64,000 nt of DNA, taken from UBA1443 sp964445745 (GTDB lineage Bacteria; Omnitrophota; Omnitrophia; Omnitrophales; Aquincolibacteriaceae). The translations under genes were made by a program, and so were the position numbers. Under the pieces are notes generated by a model that saw only the letters and a program-made list of their open reading frames with translations, made no database searches and had not been told where the DNA came from. How positions within the stretch are numbered: the stretch's first letter is position 1; each line of letters begins with the position of its first letter. This document shows positions 61,134 through 64,000 of this stretch, in pieces. The stretch is from contig CAYULU010000004.1 in NCBI GenBank assembly GCA_964445745.1, positions 1-64,000 on the forward strand, in the 5' to 3' direction.

Positions 61134-63299
61134 TCAAGATTGCGGTTGACTGGAGGATACCTTTTCAGCCGTCTGCTCGAGGACTCGTGTAACATCATCC
61201 ACCGGCAGTGGTTTACTGAACAAAAACCCCTGGAGAATGTCACAACCCTGCATTTTTAAAATCTCCAGTTGAGGTTCTTCTTCCACCCCTTCCGCCACCA
61301 CCTCAAGCTTCAAGCTGTGCGCCATCGAAATAATAGCTTGCGTGATGGCCCGATCATCTGACTCAGTGACAATATTATTCACAAAGGATTTATCAATCTT
61401 GAGCATGTCGATCGGAAAAGTTTTGAGGTACATGAGAGAAGAATACCCGGTTCCAAAATCATCAATGGTAATATGACATCCCATTTCCTTAAGCCGTCGC
61501 AGGGTTTCCGTTGTATCCTCGAGGCGTTCCATGATCGTACTCTCCGTAATCTCCAGATCCAGCGACCTGGGATCAATCCCCGTTTCTCGAAGAACGCCCA
61601 TGACCATGTCAACCATGTTCGCATAATGAAACTGCCGGGCCGAAAGATTGACGGATACCCGCAGTTGGCGAAATCCCGATTTCTGCCAAATACTTTTCTG
61701 CTCACATGCCGTCCGAAGAATCCACTCTCCGATCGGATGAATAAGACCCGTCTCCTCAGCTATCGGAATAAATTCAAGAGGCGGTATCGACCCGAGATCC
61801 GGATGCTGCCATCGAACCAAAGCCTCCACCCCGCTTACCTTCCCGGTTCGGAGATCCAGTTGCGGCTGATAATGAAGCCTGAATTCATCCTTCTCGAGGG
61901 CTCGGCGCAAGCTGTTCTCGAGAACCATTTTTTCAAAACTGTTGTTAGCGATCGAAGAAGAATAGAGCTGATAACGGTCTTTGCCGCGATCCTTGGCCAG
62001 ATGCATGGCCGCATCCGCATTTTTAATCAAAGACTGGGGATCTTCTCCGTCCTGCGGGAAAAGAGCAATCCCCACACTACAAGTCGTAAAAAGATCATGT
62101 TCCTGAACGCGAAATGGCGATTTGAAAGCCGTCAGAAGCTTGTTGGCCACGTTCTCGGCGTGCTCGGACTTTGCAACCTTGGGAAGCAGAAACATAAAGC
62201 TTCCGCCACCGATCCTCGAAATCGTATCTGATTCGTACATGATTTTCTGAAGACGCACCGATACCGCCTTGATCAGCTGGTCACCAATGCCATGCCCGAG
62301 GGTATCATTGATTCGCTTAAAATGGTCAAGGTCAACAATCAGTACCGCTCCCGATTCTTTCTTCCGTTTGACTTCCTTAATCGATTGATCCAGACGGTCC
62401 ATAAAAAGTTCGCGGTTGGGAAGTCCCGTTAAGGCATCATAATAGACCAGTTGATGGAACCTTTCTTTTTCTTTGGTGCGTTCCGTAACATCAAACATCA
62501 CCCCGTCCACATGGGTTACCTTGCCCCCTTCGCCAAGAATGCCGCGCCCCTGTTCGTGGATCCACCGAAAATCCTTTTCCGATTTAAAAATCCGGTAATC
62601 CACACTAAACGCCGAGGCAGACTGGACAGAACGGTTAAAAGCTTCCCTCACCATTTCGCGATCTTGCGGCAAGATTAAGTCAAAATATTTCTGGATGCTC
62701 TGTCCCACAAGCTCCTTGTCCCGCACCCCCGCGATATCATAAATCACAGCACTGATAAATTCGACGTCCCAGGTCCCGGATGCATTAAGACTGTACCGAT
62801 AAACCGCGCCGGGGATGTTGGAAACGAGACTTTTAAACCGCTCTTCCTTGTCAACAAGCGTACGCTGAGACTCCCGATTTTCCTGATAATATTTCTGGAT
62901 CTCACGCTGGGACTCGTGGCGTTCCAGTGCATAAAGGATGCTCTTATTGAGAAGCTCCCTGTCAAAACTTCCCTTCACAAGATAATCTTGAGCTCCCAGG
63001 CTAATCGCTTTTGCTGCAAGCTCCGAATCATCAACTCCGGTAAGAATGATAACGGGCACAAGAGGAACCGCTTTACGAACAGCGGCTACCGTATTTAACC
63101 CGGAACTATCAGGAAGCGTAAGATCGAGAAGAACAAGTTGAATATCCGACTGATTCAGCCGTTCAAGACCCGACTGAAGCATTTTAGCGCGAACAACTTC
63201 AAATGCCGGTTCACGGCATTGACTGAGCCGCTCGTTCAAAAGGACAAAATAATTTGGATCGTCCTCAATCACCAATATCCGTACCACTTTATTCTGCAT
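61134..63299 (-). CDS. receiver-PAS-GGDEF-EAL protein, likely c-di-GMP phosphodiesterase
   Basis: The 721-residue cytoplasmic protein has a receiver (acidic pair at 13-14, phosphoacceptor Asp59, Thr87, Lys109), a PAS domain (about 150-275), a GGDEF domain whose signature reads GGGSF (364-368) instead of GGDEF, and an EAL domain with EAL at 492-494, NLSARQF, EITES, DDFGTGYSSL and KIDKSFV, all catalytic motifs. Cyclase activity is probably lost; the GGDEF may bind GTP to regulate the EAL. It ends about 125 bases before the zinc-ribbon gene's promoter. Its start overlaps the preceding receiver gene by 11 bases. Confidence 0.94.
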   Translation of the reverse strand: MQNKVVRILVIEDDPNYFVLLNERLSQCREPAFEVVRAKMLQSGLERLNQSDIQLVLLDLTLPDSSGLNTVAAVRKAVPLVPVIILTGVDDSELAAKAISLGAQDYLVKGSFDRELLNKSILYALERHESQREIQKYYQENRESQRTLVDKEERFKSLVSNIPGAVYRYSLNASGTWDVEFISAVIYDIAGVRDKELVGQSIQKYFDLILPQDREMVREAFNRSVQSASAFSVDYRIFKSEKDFRWIHEQGRGILGEGGKVTHVDGVMFDVTERTKEKERFHQLVYYDALTGLPNRELFMDRLDQSIKEVKRKKESGAVLIVDLDHFKRINDTLGHGIGDQLIKAVSVRLQKIMYESDTISRIGGGSFMFLLPKVAKSEHAENVANKLLTAFKSPFRVQEHDLFTTCSVGIALFPQDGEDPQSLIKNADAAMHLAKDRGKDRYQLYSSSIANNSFEKMVLENSLRRALEKDEFRLHYQPQLDLRTGKVSGVEALVRWQHPDLGSIPPLEFIPIAEETGLIHPIGEWILRTACEQKSIWQKSGFRQLRVSVNLSARQFHYANMVDMVMGVLRETGIDPRSLDLEITESTIMERLEDTTETLRRLKEMGCHITIDDFGTGYSSLMYLKTFPIDMLKIDKSFVNNIVTESDDRAITQAIISMAHSLKLEVVAEGVEEEPQLEILKMQGCDILQGFLFSKPLPVDDVTRVLEQTAEKVSSSQPQS

Positions 63300-63702
63300 C
63301 AGCGCCTCTCATCCTGCAAAACACATCCATCGCGGTAAGCATTCGGTCCCTCAACTGATCCCGGTCAAAGCTCCCCTTTACAATGTAGTCCTGCGCACCC
63401 AGACCAATAGCCCGGGTCGAAAGGGCCGGGTCATCAACACCAGTCAGAATAACAACCGGTATGAGAGATGACGATTTTCGAACAGTAATCAGGGTATTTA
63501 ATCCAGCGCTATCCGGTAACGTCAGATCCAGAAGGACAAGCTCAACATCACCTGACCTGAGGCGATCGAGCCCAGATTGGAGCATTCTCGCACGGCTGAT
63601 TGCAAAAGAGGGGCTTTGGAACTGCATTAACATCTCACTCAAAAAAACAAAGTAATTGGCATCATCCTCAATCACTAAAACCTTAATTGCTCTGTTTGGC
63701 AT
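63289..63702 (-). CDS. single-domain response regulator, duplicate of the neighbouring receiver
   Basis: A 137-residue receiver (Asp13, Asp14, Asp59, Thr87, Lys109), with more than half of its residues identical by eye to the receiver of the gene it overlaps. The shared stretches include VELVLLDLTLPDS/IQLVLLDLTLPDS and LGAQDYIVKGSFDR. This is a tandem duplication of the domain. AAAGGCGCCT precedes the ATG. It presumably shares a kinase with the larger protein, or competes for it. Confidence 0.92.
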   Translation of the reverse strand: MPNRAIKVLVIEDDANYFVFLSEMLMQFQSPSFAISRARMLQSGLDRLRSGDVELVLLDLTLPDSAGLNTLITVRKSSSLIPVVILTGVDDPALSTRAIGLGAQDYIVKGSFDRDQLRDRMLTAMDVFCRMRGADAE

Positions 63703-64000
63703 AGGCGCCTTTCTTTATAAAAAACATAGCAATTTTAATCTTTTAAATTAAAGACGAACTCACTATCGAAATACTAACACGATTTAACAAGTAATCAATG
63801 GCGCCAACTAAAATTTGATTGATAAAGTTAAATTATTAACTAATTGCTATAATTTGATATTTATTACTATTTAATTTATACAAGTACACTTCTATACTAT
63901 TATTTATTTTCTTTAGCTACCTTTTATTTTTAAATACTATGTGCTACATTAACTGTATAGAGATAAACGGGCTAAAACCAAATGAATATACTCAATACAA
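63703..64000. other. AT-rich gene-free end of window
   Basis: 298 bp of conspicuously AT-rich sequence, unlike the rest of the window. It must hold the promoter of the receiver operon. An ATG at 63982 (ATGAATATACTCAATACAA) could start a plus-strand gene that continues past the edge, but nothing supports it beyond six codons. Confidence 0.45.

Noticed and set aside
63289..63702. A pseudogene fragment of the larger receiver protein
   Set aside because: The frame is complete, has its own ribosome-binding site and keeps all phosphorylation residues, so it is a functional-looking duplicate.

Overview
The window is a 64 kb piece of a bacterial genome bin. It is almost entirely coding, moderately GC-rich, and strongly biased to the minus strand: all but three protein genes (37405-38670, 54932-55663, 56068-57165) lie there. 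LpxA and an LptF/LptG-type permease point to a lipopolysaccharide-containing outer membrane. An NADH-linked [FeFe] hydrogenase, Rex, pyruvate phosphate dikinase, pyruvate kinase and aspartase point to fermentative or facultatively anaerobic metabolism. The combination would suit an uncultured phylum such as Omnitrophota (OP3), but that placement is a low-confidence inference. The 100-N gap at 3345-3444, flanked by an exact 55-bp duplication, shows that the sequence is an assembled scaffold and not a finished genome.

Layout. 1-5.4 kb: partial tRNA-Gln, glnS, gltX (interrupted upstream by the gap), a single-domain response regulator overlapping NAD kinase, and an exported nickel superoxide dismutase. 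5.4-19.2 kb: housekeeping genes for isoprenoids (dxs, ispA), DNA repair (xseAB), folate (5-formyl-THF cyclo-ligase), apt, primary sigma factor, ppdK and glyQS, with a tRNA-Arg. 19.2-24.9 kb: an accessory segment with three copies of a short inverted-repeat element, an S33 peptidase, a GNAT, a CsgG-like exported operon, and a Fic protein lying between tRNA-Lys and a decayed copy of the tRNA-Lys 3' end. 25-28.3 kb: the classical rpsB-tsf-pyrH-frr operon with a long leader. 28.4-33.5 kb: aspartase coupled to a stand-alone MshEN domain, metF, a class I glutamine amidotransferase, and a hybrid sensor kinase. 33.6-38.7 kb: a nucleotide-sugar modification cluster and a GT87-type membrane glycosyltransferase. 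38.6-48.8 kb: a ten-gene, Rex-led [FeFe] hydrogenase operon (rex, AhpD-like, NuoE-like, ferredoxin, NuoF-like, hydA, TM1266-type regulator, hydF, hydG, hydE). 48.8-57.2 kb: a fungal-type cytosine deaminase, pyk, lpxA, fabF, rpsA, then comF and the LPS permease gene on the plus strand. 57.4-63.7 kb: a translationally coupled operon joining a zinc-ribbon membrane protein, a degenerate receiver, a small helical protein and glgC, followed by a receiver-PAS-GGDEF-EAL phosphodiesterase and its tandem-duplicated receiver. The last 300 bp are AT-rich and without a recognisable gene.

The clearest regulatory story is the hydrogenase operon. A sigma-70-like promoter carries a Rex-like operator over the predicted start site, just before rex itself, so NADH/NAD+ sensing would control both the structural and maturation genes. 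A strong terminator-like hairpin between hydA and the maturation genes could set their ratio. The most novel-looking parts are the zinc-ribbon/pseudo-receiver/glgC operon, the CsgG-lipoprotein-small-exported-protein operon, the Fic/tRNA-Lys module and the dispersed inverted-repeat family. No CRISPR array, integrase, phage gene or transposase gene was seen.
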